Positions 22,691 to 34,223 of a stretch of 64,000 bases of DNA are shown here, piece by piece. Positions within the stretch are counted from its first letter, which is position 1; each line of letters begins with the position of its first letter. The translations under genes were made by a program, and so were the position numbers. The notes beneath the pieces are model-generated. The model was given only the letters and a program-made list of their open reading frames with translations. It was not told where the DNA came from and made no database searches. Source of the stretch: Bimuria novae-zelandiae CBS 107.79 (Eukaryota > Ascomycota > Dothideomycetes > Pleosporales > Didymosphaeriaceae); assembly GCA_010015655.1 (NCBI GenBank), contig ML976694.1, forward strand, positions 476,105-540,104. Reading direction: 5' to 3'.

Positions 22691-25550
22691 AAGCAGCACA
22701 CGAAGTTAAAAGACTTATATAAATAAATACTATAAAGGCAACGCCTAGACCTATAAGGAGATAGAACCCTCCCTAGCAAGTAATTAAAAAGGAGTCCTAA
22801 CAGACACTTAACGCTAGTAAGACTATCTTTGCTAAATAAAGAAGTTATAAAAATAAAAATAGGACCTTTTGCTAAAGGTCTACGTCTTAGCGCAAATAAT
22901 TATACGCAGCAAGCTATTAGCTTATAAAAAAGTAATAGTTAGGGAAATAAAAGGATAGCCTCCTTATTTATAACTAAACTCTAGGTATTAGGAGTTAACG
23001 AGAATAAAATACAGTAATTCCTAAGTAAGGTTAAAGTACTTATTAACCTTTAAGATACTTTTTAGACTATATCGCAAGGAGCAAGAGGACTAATTAAAGA
23101 AATAGTAAAAAAGCGCTAAGAACCCCTAATAATATAATAATACTTTTAAAAGATAGGAGGTATAAATTAGCTATTAAAAGTAGACTAATAGATAAAGCTA
23201 CTAGAGAGATTAATAGTAAAGCTTGTCTTAAACTAAGGAAGAAGCCGCCGCCCTAAGATCCCTAACTTAGTCTACTTTAATAGCAAATAATAGGATTACT
23301 ACTGCTTTAGGATAGTAATACAATATAAGCTCCTAGAGGATAAGAACTACTTTAGAAATATACTTAAATATATTATTAGTTAATTAACAGGACGTGTAGC
23401 AACAGTAGGAATTATATACCTAGACTACTACCTAGGGTGTACTAAAGCTAACCTTTAGAAACTACTAGACTATAACTTTTATAATTACTTAGCGGAAAAA
23501 ATTGCGCGTAACTACTTACTTATAATATAATAAAGGAACTAGAAGCTTTATAACTTTAACCTTAACTTTAATAACTACGCTATAGAAACTAAGAATTATA
23601 GTTAAAAAACTCTAAAAAAACTTATACCTTTAGAGTCTTTATAATAACTTACAGGACTAAATAGTTATAGTAAATATAAGTAATAATTAAGACCTATAAA
23701 AGGCCTAGAAGAAAGTTAATAAGATTAAAATAAATTTTTAAAATAAATTATAATTACAAAAGTTCTTCGCTAAGAGCGGGACACTAAATAAGATAAATTA
23801 AAAACCTACTTAAGCTAACTTTAGAAGGATGCCTAGCTAATAGAGCTATGGGACATAAGTCTAGTAACACCTAGAAACAAGCTATGTAGGTATCGCGCGA
23901 GGTAATAAAAACCTATAAAAAGAATAGTTTCTATTTTTATTATAAAGATATAGGACACCGCGTAAAGTAGTATAAACTTTTATCTATAATAAAGCTAGTA
24001 TAAGTTCGCGCCGTTGTACCTGCTATTAAAAAATTCTCTAATAAAGAGTTTAATATAGCCTCTATTAATTTAGAAAACTAGATTCTCTTAGTAATAGACG
24101 CCGTTAGAAGGCAAAAGTAAGAAAAAGATAAAAATAATTTTTTTAATAACTTTTAAAGGCTATAGCTAGATTTAACACTAGTAATAGTACACGTACTTAT
24201 TAATAACATTATGTTTATATTAATACTAATTAATTTAGGATATCTAACTATTAAATTTATATTAAAAAAATTTATAATAAAACCCTACCTATAGTGGAAG
24301 AATCTACCTTATTTATAAAAATTTATTAGTATTAGAGGTATGCAACTCTTTGTATGTCAAGTAGTATAACTAAAAGTAAATATTAATAGTTATATAAAAT
24401 TAATATAGTTATATGTCATACTTAATAATAAGTTATACGATATAATTCTTAGCCTAACCTAAATAAAAAATAAATTTAACTAGTCCTAGTAAAGAAATTA
24501 ATTTAAACTAACAGTTTAAGCACTTGCATTCGTGACTAAAAAAGTAAAAAACTATTAATAAAGTTTTAAAAGACATTAGCTATAGTTTTTATAGGCCTAG
24601 ATTGCCGTAATCAACGCCTAGAAAATAAGGCCAAGGTGTTTTTTATATTAATAAAAAATATATAAAAGGCGATAACCCGGAAACTAAATGTAAACCTATA
24701 AAAACTACTATTTAAAGCTTTTAAGGACTTATTGTCACGATGCCTATATATAATATCCTATGCCTTGTAACGATAGCTATCGTTACTCGTTCCTTTTAGG
24801 GATGTATGGCGGCGTGGTAGAGGGCGACGTACATTACACTTATAGCGTATCTTCTATAAGGAATAAGCTGACAAGCTTCCCTCACAGTGTAGACCTAGAG
24901 TAGATCTTTTTATCCCTCTCGTGGAAAAAGATGACGAGATCCCGGAGATCCCCTATAGCCCTCTATTTAATATGTCTCGTGAAGAGTTACTTATCCTTTA
25001 AAAAAAAGCTTATTAAATACTTAAATAAAAGTTTTATTTATATAAGTAAGTCTAGCACTGCTGCTCTAGTATTATTTATTAAAAAATCTAGTAGAAAACT
25101 ACGCTTTTACATTAATTATTAAGCCTTAAATGCTATTTTAAAGAAGGACTAGTATCCTTTACTATTATTTAATAAGACCCTTTAGCTCCTCGCGAAGGCT
25201 AAATAATTTAGTAAACTTAATATAATTTAAGCCTTCTATAAGCTTTAAAAAGCGAAAGGCGAGGAATAGAAGACGGTGTTTATAATCTAATTTAGTCTTT
25301 ATAAGTAGCTAGTAGTTCCTTTTAGCCTAGCTAACACGCTAAGTATATTCTAGCAATATATTAACTAGGTACTAAGGAAGTACCTTATTAACTGCTACTT
25401 AGTATATATAAATAACGTTCTTATCTTCTCTAGTATTAGGTAAAAAGACTTTAAAGAAAAAGTACGTATTATAATTTAAAAGTTAAGAGCTATAAGATTA
25501 TATTTAAATATTAAAAAAATCTAAGTTCTGCGTTAAAAAGACTAAGGGAT
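22690..25550 (+). mobile_element. Truncated, RIP-mutated Ty3/gypsy retrotransposon remnant
   Basis: Through many stops the plus strand reads a gag-like region (about 22,700-23,900), a CCHC zinc knuckle at about 23,930 (CFYCYKDIGH), a protease-like region (about 24,150-24,500) and the N-terminal half of a gypsy reverse transcriptase (24,931-25,530: KYLNKSFIYISKS, LFIKKSSRKLRFYINY, then LVYINNVLIF). The sequence returns to normal composition at about 25,550, just after the RT catalytic box, with no RNase H, integrase or LTR. So only the 5' part survives. Exact ends could not be fixed. Confidence 0.75.
24931..25530 (+). pseudogene. Gypsy reverse transcriptase remnant with destroyed active site
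   Basis: The first 63 codons are open (LICLVKSYLSFKKKLIKYLN onward) and fit the RT fingers. Later, at 25,405-25,416, the catalytic YxDD box reads Tyr-Ile-Asn-Asn, which two GAY-to-AAY changes would produce; this is the expected effect of RIP on that strand. Inactive. Confidence 0.8.
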
Positions 25551-26141
25551 ATTGCAGGATGCGTCAAGTTGCTAGAGCGCATTTAATTCCTACAACCCTA
25601 ATTGCCCGAGCTTCTAAGACTTTGACTTTTTTTTAGGGGTAACGTCGTGCTGGGTCCACAATTCAATGCGTTGGCATTAAATCGATTCTTTTAAAATGCC
25701 TTAATAACGCGGACACCGATGGATGTACGTTGCTCTATGCGTGAGTGAGATGAAGAGACTATTTTCGCTGGGGGTCTTATCAGTTACGGCTCGCGACTCG
25801 GAGCTACTTTTGATACCGTTCCGAGCTGGCCGAATAGATCCGACGGAAGCCCCGAGCAACACGTGCAGGGCCAAACCCTCGCGTCGAGGAAGAGTTACGG
25901 TGGGGTAGCCGCGGATTGCGGGGCTGATTAAGGGCAGATAGCAACATCATTAAAACGGCTTGGGTTTCGGTATTTGTTGTACTACCAGCCTCGAGGGGTG
26001 GCACGTCGCGTGCAGTGGCTTTCGTGTAATACAGAACTCCAACCAAAATTTGCAGGTAAGCTGGGATAACTCAATTTACCTAGCCATGCTATGCACCACC
26101 ATACTAACGAGGCGCTAGGGGCTTAACGAGCTTTGAATTCG
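25551..26141. other. Promoter side of the carboxylesterase gene
   Basis: GC-balanced sequence between the transposon block and the esterase start. No gene is recognised. Confidence 0.5.
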
Positions 26142-27818
26142 ATGTCAGAACCTAGAGTGCAGCTTCTGCAGGGAACTATTGTAGGCAATACTCTACAAGG
26201 TGGTTACCCTCATGCCGTAGAAGCGTTCAGAGGTGTTCCGTATGCGCTACCGCCAACAGGTGAACGCCGCTTTCGACCACCAGAAAAGGTGGCAAAGGAT
26301 CCAGAGACCATCATAAACGCGACACAATTCGGCCCCAGGGCCCCAGCACAGCAGTTTGTGAAGGTCGGACCGACACTGGATGAAAGTGAAGATTGTCTGA
26401 CCGCGAATGTGTTCCGACAAGCACGACACGACCAATTTGAAGCGCTACCGGTTGCGATTTACTTCCATGGGGGAGCTTTCAACCGTGGAAATGCTGCTAT
26501 GCATGACACTGCGGCTATGGTCGGATGGTCTGAGCATCCTTTCATTGCAGTCTCATTCGGATACCGCATTGGAGCCTTGGGCTTTCTCCCATCCAAGCTG
26601 AGCGCTAAAGAAGGCGCGCTCAACTTGGGCCTAAAAGACCAAATTTGCCTCCTTGACTGGGTCGAAGAGAATATTGGGCATTTCGGGGGCGATAAGAACA
26701 ATGTTACACTGATTGGACTTTCAGCGGGTGCGCATTCGGTACGTTTATTCTTGTCCTTCGGCCTTGACTAGTTCACTCATTTGCAGTAGATCGGCCACCA
26801 TCTACTCCACTATGAGGAGGGCAAGCCCCCCAAATTCCATCGCGTCATCATTGAGTCCGGAGCCCCAACATCGCGTGCTGTCCGCAATCCAGATGCGCAG
26901 ATTCATGAAATGCAATTCCAAGACTTCCTGGATGAAGCCGGATGCCCGCCATCACTGCCAGAATCTGAGGTCTTCAGCTACCTTCGGAAACTACCTACAG
27001 CTTTGATTGCTAAGGCCCAGACCACGGTGTTTCAAAAGTACAACCCCAGTCTGCGTTGGGCATTCCAACCCGTCATCGACAACGAGATCATCCGTGGCCG
27101 CCCAATTGATGCCTGGCGAAACGGAAGATGGCATAAGATGCCTATAATGACTGGTTTCCAAGGCAATGAAGGGTCGTTGTATGTCAACAAGAAGATGTCC
27201 AAGTCTTCGGCCTTCTTGGACTTTTGGAAGACATTATTGCCGCAACTAAGCGACGACGATATCCAAACCATACACCGACTATACCCTGACCCCAATGAGG
27301 TTCCTGAGTCCATCTATAAGGAGACGAGGCTTAAGCATGGTGTTGGCCCGATGTACAAGCGGATCGAGGCAGCGTATGCGCAATACGCATACGTAGCGCC
27401 AGTTCGTCAAACCGCTTTCTTTGCGAGTAAAGAAGCTCCTGTCTACCTCTACCATTGGGCAATGAGACGGGATGTGGTGAATGGAGCTGCTCATGCTGAT
27501 AACATGTTTTACGAGGTGAGAGATCCGAACATCTGCTCACAGGGGAAGTCTCAAGAGGTGCTGTCGGGCGTATTGCATGCTTATGTCACGGGCTTTATAT
27601 GTACCGGTAGCCCGAATACTCTTGGCGGCCCATACAATAATAGACCGGAGTGGCAGTGCTATGATAGAACAGATCCCAAAGTAATGATCTTTGGGAGAGA
27701 CAACACAGAGCTAATTGGAGGTCAAGAGATCGGGGAACTGGCTATGATGGTTGCGGACGATTATGCCAAGAAGGAAAGCGACTTCTGGTGGTCCAAGGTC
27801 GAACTGTCACAACAGTAA
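26142..27818 (+). CDS. Type-B carboxylesterase (alpha/beta hydrolase)
   Basis: Two exons, 26,142-26,738 and 26,790-27,818, 541 residues. The 51-bp intron uses gtacgt and the second of two AGs (tag at 26,787-26,789); using the first would put a TAG in frame. N-terminal FRGVPYALPPTGERRFRPP, the EDCLTANVF signature and the oxyanion-hole FHGGAF are all present. The nucleophile is Ser194 in GLSAG, where many relatives have GESAG. NEGSLYV supplies the likely acid, and His in AAHADNMFYE is the candidate base. There is no signal peptide, so it is probably cytosolic. It acts on carboxylic esters; substrate unknown. It sits 0.1 kb from the convergent oxidase gene. Start: first ATG in frame. Confidence 0.9.
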
Positions 27819-27939
27819 GGCCTTGCGAGGATATCTGTGTCAATAGTCGAATGCAACAAGCCTCTAGTACTAGTACTGATAGTACGCATCCACAGAAAGG
27901 GTTATCTTTGCTATTGCGCAATATGTATCACGCATACTC

Positions 27940-29199
27940 TTAGAGCTTGGCTTGTATTCCTATCCCATTGACGAGTGCAACGACTTCTTCAGCACAGCCA
28001 TACGATCCCTGATAGCCCCAACCAGCGTGTCCGTAGTTGTGCACAACCCAAATGCCATCAACCTTCTCCTTTTCAATCCGAACGCCGTCTTCTCTTCCAG
28101 GCCGCAAACCAACACCATGGCGGATGACGTCAAGGTGTTCGAATCCTTTCCCGCCGGTCAATTCAGGAGCCAAGCTCACTGCTCGTTTCATAATGAGACT
28201 AGCCGTATTTGGATCTGGCTGGCTTTCCCAATTTCCGCTCTGCGTCGTGCCTCCCAAGATAGTGCCACCGCCAGCGGCCCTTGTCATCATATAGCAGGCA
28301 TCATTTTCACCATCATCCGTTCCAGATATAAACAACATATTCGGTGCAACATTCCTGACAACCACCGTTTGCCCACGAATTGGGTACACGGTCTGGTCTC
28401 GAACGCCCCCTAATTTCGCAGCTGATAGCCCTGTGGCGTTGACAATGACGTCGGGTTTGAAACCCAATACCTCGAGGGATCGTACTTCTGATATGTGAGT
28501 GAGAGATTTGCGATGGAATATTACACCGTTGGCCCGGCATTGACCAACAAGCCATGAGAGGTAGAGGGCAGGGTTGATGCAGACGGAGCCAAATTCACAT
28601 CCTGATGCAATGCCTTGCGGTAGCTCATCTTCTTGGAGGTCTCTATAGTCGTCGACGAGGTCGCGATACCAAGGGTGTTCGGCGAAGACGTTCTTGAAGA
28701 GTGATGTGCCGTCAGATTGCAATCTTTCCAGATCTTTGTGTCGTCGGTAGAGCTGACACTCTAACCGAATTAGCCATTTCACGGTAGCTGTTAGCTCGGT
28801 AATGATTGCTTACTTTGTAGGTGGATGCCTGCTTCTGGTACATCTGTAGCTAACCTTTTGAGCTGAGGCCATGTTCTGCGCTCCCAGCGACTACCTGGCG
28901 CAGCTGACATGCTTTCCAGCGCATGTGAGCTTCTTTTCATAGACTCACGAACCTTTGCATATGTACTCACGGCATGAAGTTTGCGCCAGCCCAGGGAGAT
29001 GCGTATTCGATGTCGTAGTCGCCCGGCATGTGTTTGGCAACAACAGCTACATGGTTGCACTGATCTTTAGATAAGAGATATGCAGAAGTTAGTCCGGAGA
29101 CTCCGGCTCTTAAAGACGCACGTTAGCTAATTAACGGTATCGTTTTTTTGTATGCATTGTCGGGTGACTAACGTACCCGATGACGACGATGTTAGGCAT
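27940..29199 (-). CDS. Peroxisomal D-amino-acid oxidase
   Basis: Four exons on the minus strand: 29,199-29,177, 29,108-28,971, 28,911-28,814, 28,760-27,940. Introns of 68, 59 and 53 bp keep the frame and give 359 residues, normal for the family. The first, 23-nt exon gives MPNIVVIG, and splicing completes the FAD-binding GxGxxG (IGAGVSGL, about 7-14). WAGANFMP, WERRTWP and the C-terminal signature HNYGHAGWGYQGSYG, which contacts FAD and substrate, are all present. The last three residues, Ala-Lys-Leu, are a PTS1 peroxisomal signal. The enzyme oxidises D-amino acids to 2-oxo acids, ammonia and peroxide. It is divergent from the permease at 29,943, with a GATA-site-rich promoter between, fitting a role in nitrogen scavenging. 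Confidence 0.93.
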
Positions 29200-29942
29200 G
29201 GTGTGCTTGAGGTTGTGCCGGGCGGGTGTCCTGCGACACATGAAATTCCAGATGTTGGGTTAATTCAGCCACGGATTCAACAGTTGCCATAGAGTGTAAC
29301 AGCGACAGCTCAGCCTACAGCCTCATTACCATACCTCCCAATGCCGCCGGACTCATACTGAGCTATTTCGGTACATCATCGGGTGTGCCAACGGTGAGAA
29401 CGCGGCCGCAACGCTAACGGAACGCTAACAGGAGGCTAACGGAGGCTAACGGAGGCTAACGGGCTGCAATGAACCTGGAAAACCTGCCGTTGGGCCAGCA
29501 CGAGCTGCAACCTAACGGCATCTCACAGTCACCTTCAAGTTGCTTCGTTATCACGGCTGGTAGTCCCCGGACACCACCCTTGCAGCGTTACATTGCTATC
29601 ACGTCTATTGCACCCTGACCTCACCTACGCATTACCCCACAGTTTCAATGTTTATCTTTTGCGTCGACACTCAACCTGGTGTGAACACAGCTTCTCTGCG
29701 ATAGCGAGATAGGGGCCTGCCTCCGGTGGATAACCATAGCAATATGATTGGGAGGCTCATCGATCGATATCAACTATTCCCTTATCGAGACCCGCATAGG
29801 CTCTTGGGAAGTGCTCTACAATGCGGGGTAGTCTGGTGCAGCTGGAAATTCATGCAGGAATCGAAATCCGAACCCTAATATAATTGTGCTCGGTCCAAGG
29901 CGCTCTCTGTTTTTTTCGTTAAGTCACCTGTTGATTCTCACT
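29200..29942. promoter_or_regulatory. Divergent promoter with a cluster of HGATAR sites
   Basis: Between the oxidase and permease starts there are six HGATAR matches in 240 bp: 29,548 (TTATCA), 29,596 (CTATCA), 29,652 (TTATCT), 29,699 (CGATAG), 29,707 (AGATAG) and 29,782 (TTATCG). AreA/NIT2-type GATA factors bind such sites to activate nitrogen-catabolic genes when preferred nitrogen is scarce. Binding is inferred from the motif and from the nature of both flanking genes. Confidence 0.5.
29410..29460 (+). repeat. Tandem 10-bp repeat in the divergent promoter
   Basis: Three perfect GGAGGCTAAC units (29,431-29,460) follow two variants with AACGCTAAC. The array is about 50 bp and lies close to the oxidase start; it could be regulatory or a simple slippage product. 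Confidence 0.85.
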
Positions 29943-31714
29943 ATGCAAGCCTCTACGGACTTCCCTAAAGGGCACGGAAAGGGACCAGCAAAATCAAATG
30001 AAATAGAGCTTCAACGAAACAACTCGGACGGTGACCCTCTGAAGCACCAAGACAGCGCTATCGAGGGCGAAGTCGAGGACCTCGATGAAGCCAACCTATA
30101 CCTAAGGCAGCATAACATCACGCCAGAATTCATCGCCGGACTCCTCGAAGACGATGTGGCCAACAAACGCGTGTCAAGGAAAGTCGATTTAAGACTCTTA
30201 CCACTTCTGTGCGGTACATACTTCCTTCAGTTTATCGACAAGCAAGCCGTTAGTTATTCCGCTGTATTCGATCTTTTCGAAACAACTGGCATTACCGGCG
30301 CGCAGTACTCCTGGCTAGGATCAATCTTCTACTTTGCCTACTTGATAGCCGAGTGGCCGTCCGCATACCTCGCGCAACACTTCCCGACAGCCCGAGTTGT
30401 GTCAACCTATTGCTTCTGTTGGGGTTCCGTCATGTTGATCACGGCTGCTACGAACAATTTCGCAGGCTTCGCTGCGATGAGGTTTCTCCTTGGGATATTT
30501 GAGTCTGTTGTCACACCAGCCTTCATGATGGTACGTCTATGCTACACAATATTGGTACGAAACTTATGCTGACCTCATTTTCTTGCCTTTTTAGATCGTG
30601 GGCATGTGGTATATGGGAAAGCAACAAACTGCGCGAGCAGGGATGTTCTACTGTTTTAATGGCTTCGGCAGCGCCACTGGGGGCATTCTATTCTACGCTG
30701 TCGGATACGCGAAGCACTTCGTCGTCTGGAAGATCATATACATCATATGCGGAGGTATGACCGTTCTCTGGTCTGTGTTGTTGTTCTTCAGGCTCCCAGA
30801 CAACATCATGTCAGCCAAAGGCTTCACCACAGAAGAAAAAGCTCTCTTGATCGCCCGTGCCGCGAAAAATCGTACCGGAGTATACAATCGAAAGATAAAG
30901 CTATCACAGGTTTGGGAGGCATTAACCGACGCGCAGATCTGGCTGTTGTTTGTATATGTTCTACTCAACGAGATCATCAATGGCGGTTATGCCAATTTCG
31001 GCAAGCTCATCATAAAAGATGTAGTGGGTGGCGATCCGCTTCGTACTACCCTGTTAGGGATTCCACAAGGCTTCGCACAAGTCTTTTGGGTCTTCACGGG
31101 CCCATATCTTGCGTCTCGTCTTCCAAATGCACGCACTTACATTATGGCGCTTTACCTTTGTCCAACAATCATCGGTACCACATTGATCTGGCAATTACCA
31201 CGATCCAACTTGGCCGGATGTCTTGCGGGTTACTATATGGTATGGTCCTCTCGATCATGTCTAAAGTGTTTTGCTGACTTGAGTAGATTGGTTCATTTGT
31301 AGGCGCACTGGTGATTGCTCTACAGTTCCCCGCTTCGAACGTGGGCGGATACACCAAGCGAACCACAGGCACAGCATTTGTGTTCCTGGGTTACTGCGTC
31401 GGCAACATCATCGGTAAGTTCTTCTACAGCGCTCCCAATCTTCGAGAGGCAATCAATTGAGGAAGGCAACTTCAGGACCCCAAGCTTTCTTAGCAGAAGA
31501 AGCTCCAGTATATCAGACAGGCGTAAAGACAATTTTGGGATGCGCCATCTCTCAAGTGGTCCTATCGTTCGCTATCAGGTGGCTTCTGGCGCAACGCAAT
31601 TCCCGACGCGACCGTGAAGAGGTTGAAGGTCATCAAAATGTCATTGCGAGCGAGCCAAACACCATAGAGGATATTACAGACTTCTGTAACAGGGAGTTTC
31701 GCTATAGGCTATAG
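29943..31714 (+). CDS. Allantoate permease-type MFS transporter (Dal5 family)
   Basis: Four exons: 29,943-30,530, 30,595-31,239, 31,287-31,413, 31,476-31,714; introns of 64, 47 and 62 bp keep the frame; 532 residues. An acidic cytosolic N-terminus ends in RKVDLRLLPLLCGTYFLQFID, the usual start of helix 1 in the anion:cation symporter/Dal5 family. Further family features are AYLIAEWPSAYLAQHFP, the RFLLGIFESVVTPAFMM helix, the long loop after helix 6 and the late NVGGYTKRTTGTAFVFLGYC with Gly-rich helix packing. About 12 membrane segments are expected. It should bring allantoate, ureidosuccinate, a dipeptide or a similar organic anion across the plasma membrane; the exact substrate cannot be read. 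The partner gene is the divergent D-amino-acid oxidase. The start chosen is the first ATG; an upstream GTG in frame is disregarded. Confidence 0.9.
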
Positions 31715-31870
31715 ATAGATGCAAGGTAAACGGATTACATTACAGCCACATGAATAGTTTCGCCTACTGCGTCTTCTCGCATTCTTACTGCTTGTGTAAG
31801 GCTGAGCGGACGGGAAGCCTAGTTCTCACTGTGTTGCATGCCCGTTTATTCCTAAAATTAACGTGTTTTA

Positions 31871-33981
31871 ACGTGCACGGACAGCTCATGCCCGGAGACA
31901 CCTCGTGCCCCGCCGAACACCATATCCACCACTTCAAAAGTGAGGCTACTGAGCCACGTACAATAGCTATTATCATGAGATTTTCTAGTGAAGCACTATA
32001 TCGACTCTTGCAATTAATTTAAACTAATTATATTTACTTAGGAGCTTAATATTGTGGCTACGTAATATAACTTTAGGTAGAGTAGTAAATAGCTTATCTT
32101 AAGCTTAAATACTAGCGTAAGTAGCGCTAGCGCGTTTCTAACGCTTATTACTTAATAAGATTACTTACAAGACTAGTTACTTACGTTTTTAAGCTTATTA
32201 AATAGCTTTTTTTTAGTGTTAAGCTTTAACTTTACGCGCGTGTTTAACTACTTTTTTAGCTTACTTAACCTCCCTTATCTCTTTAAGCTTTTACCTCTTT
32301 ACACGCTTCTCCTTAAGCTTAACTTAACGCTATAGTTAAGCCTCCTCGCGCTGCTTCTTAGCCTGTGCTTTTTAGAGTTTCTCCTCTATCTTATCTCGCT
32401 CCCGTACTGCTTCTCTAGCTCGAGCCTTACGTAGCTTACAAGGAGACTAGTGGACAGCGCTATTATAATATTCCTAGCGCTATTAAAGGTTAAGAGCTTT
32501 ACCCTTCTTCCTATGCTTCTTTTTATATTAAAGAGTCTCCTTTAAGCCCCTATTCTTATGTTTTAAAAGCTTATTCTAAATAAAGAGATAGTAAACGCTT
32601 AAACGTAGCTTTCTTACTTTATACTAATAGCTATTAGTAATAGTAGCTTAAACTAATCGATCTATCTTTCTCTAATTATGATTAGAGAGCCCTAATAATA
32701 AGCTTCTCTTAGCTTCTAGCGTGCTAGCAAATCTACGGAGGATAACGTTGGCATCTATAGGCTAGATCCTAGTAGCTTCGAAGGCCTTTAATATGAGGCT
32801 CTCCGTGAAGGAGGATATCTAGGCGCTCTAGAAGAGTAGGAAGAAGTCTCCTTTCTTAATTAAAATAAGACCTTGAGCCTTATAGAGATAGTTAGTAAGC
32901 TTATTAAAGTAAGCTTAAGAAAGAGGCTTAAATAGTACTACGTTAAGCGGCTAGAGCGTATAAGTTAAATAAGGGGGAAGGATTATAAGGAGGATCCTGT
33001 GGCGATTATAGTAGTCGATAAACTCTATCGTGACATAAGATCTATAGCTATTAAGGATAAGCAATCGCCATCTCCTTAATTACTACTTTATATAGTAATT
33101 AAACACCTGCTTTAGCCAAGCTAGGCCTATGTCGTCGTTTAACTAGCCTATTAGAAATAATAAGATAAAGACCTTATATTCTCTTGCCTTAATATCCTCT
33201 ACCTAACTTAATTATATAGCTCCTTTTTTAGCTATGTAGATAAGGCTTAGAGGCAGCAAGCTCCTATTAGCGTAGTAGTAGGCTAAGAGTGTTAGGAACT
33301 TACGTGATCTATTCTAAAGAGATGCTTAAACCTCCTTCTTTTTTTTTATTAACGCCTGCTAAATATCCTCTTGCTTCTGCCTATTAAGCCAATCAAGAAG
33401 CCCTTCTTATCTATATTATATATATCTCGAGCCTTAAGGTGATATTCAGTGATCTTTCGATGCAGTAGCTCAAAATAGAGACGGTATTTTAACTTAGAAT
33501 TAGCCAGGTGGCGAACACGATCTATAGCGGTGGTCTACTTTAAGATTATATAGATCTAGTGTCTAGTAATAAAGCGAGAAACCCATCGATTACTTAGCTA
33601 TTAATAGGCTACTTTAGATAAGAAATTCCTAATTATCACTTTTATAGGAGGAAGGCCTCTCTTTATAAGCTTTATAATATATTATATAAGCTCTAGCTCT
33701 TGTTGTTGGTCGAGAGCTTATTAATTTAAGTATCTATCCTTCTAAGATGCTGTTACGCCTCTCTACCTTTACCCTAGCGTTAAGCGGTTAACCTTGTATT
33801 TCTTAGTAACTTCCCTTAACGTAAAGTATTCTCCTAGATTACGCGATTTTAAATCTTTAATTGCATCGTTGATAGGTGCCATGGCTATAGCGTTATAGTC
33901 TGTTGAAGTTGTGGTGTTGAGACGCGGCTTGGTGTTCGGCGGGGCACGAGGTGTCTCCGGGCATAAGCTGTCCGTGCACGT
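31871..33981 (-). mobile_element. Fot1/pogo-type DNA transposon (RIP-mutated interior)
   Basis: Terminal inverted repeats of about 52 bp, beginning ACGTGCACGGACAGC (31,871-31,922 and 33,930-33,981), differ at only one or two positions. Both ends abut TA (31,869-31,870; 33,982-33,983), the target of Tc1/mariner-superfamily elements. The 2,111-bp element carries a minus-strand transposase start (MAPINDAIKDLKSR) with the Psq-type helix-turn-helix of pogo/Fot1 transposases; beyond about 33,770 the frame is full of stops. TIRs and the first codons keep normal composition while the interior is strongly mutated. Confidence 0.88.
33769..33882 (-). pseudogene. N-terminus of the Fot1-type transposase
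   Basis: From the ATG at 33,882 about 37 residues remain (NLGEYFTLREVTKKYKVNRL), a helix-turn-helix segment typical of pogo-family DNA binding. A TAG/TAA-rich region follows. Confidence 0.75.
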
Positions 33982-34014
33982 TACAAGCGAGTGCGCATTA
34001 CAAGCGAGTGCGCA
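33981..34014 (+). repeat. Tandem duplication of 17 bp at the transposon end
   Basis: TTACAAGCGAGTGCGCA occurs twice in a row, starting at the outer edge of the right inverted repeat. It may be part of an adjoining, mostly lost repeat. Confidence 0.85.
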
Positions 34015-34223
34015 CCCCACCAACTTTATACACCTCTATATACAAACATCTTAACCACGTTAAGAGATAATATCTAGATATTAATAAGATAGATTAAGTA
34101 ATATCTAAAGTATCTTTTTACACGTGCGTAAGTTATGCCCAGTCTCTCTGCACCTCTTGCAGCGCGCTAGGGCCTGGCGGCTACGGCCTGATCGCTCTAT
34201 ATCTTAACGCTGTTTACGCTCTA

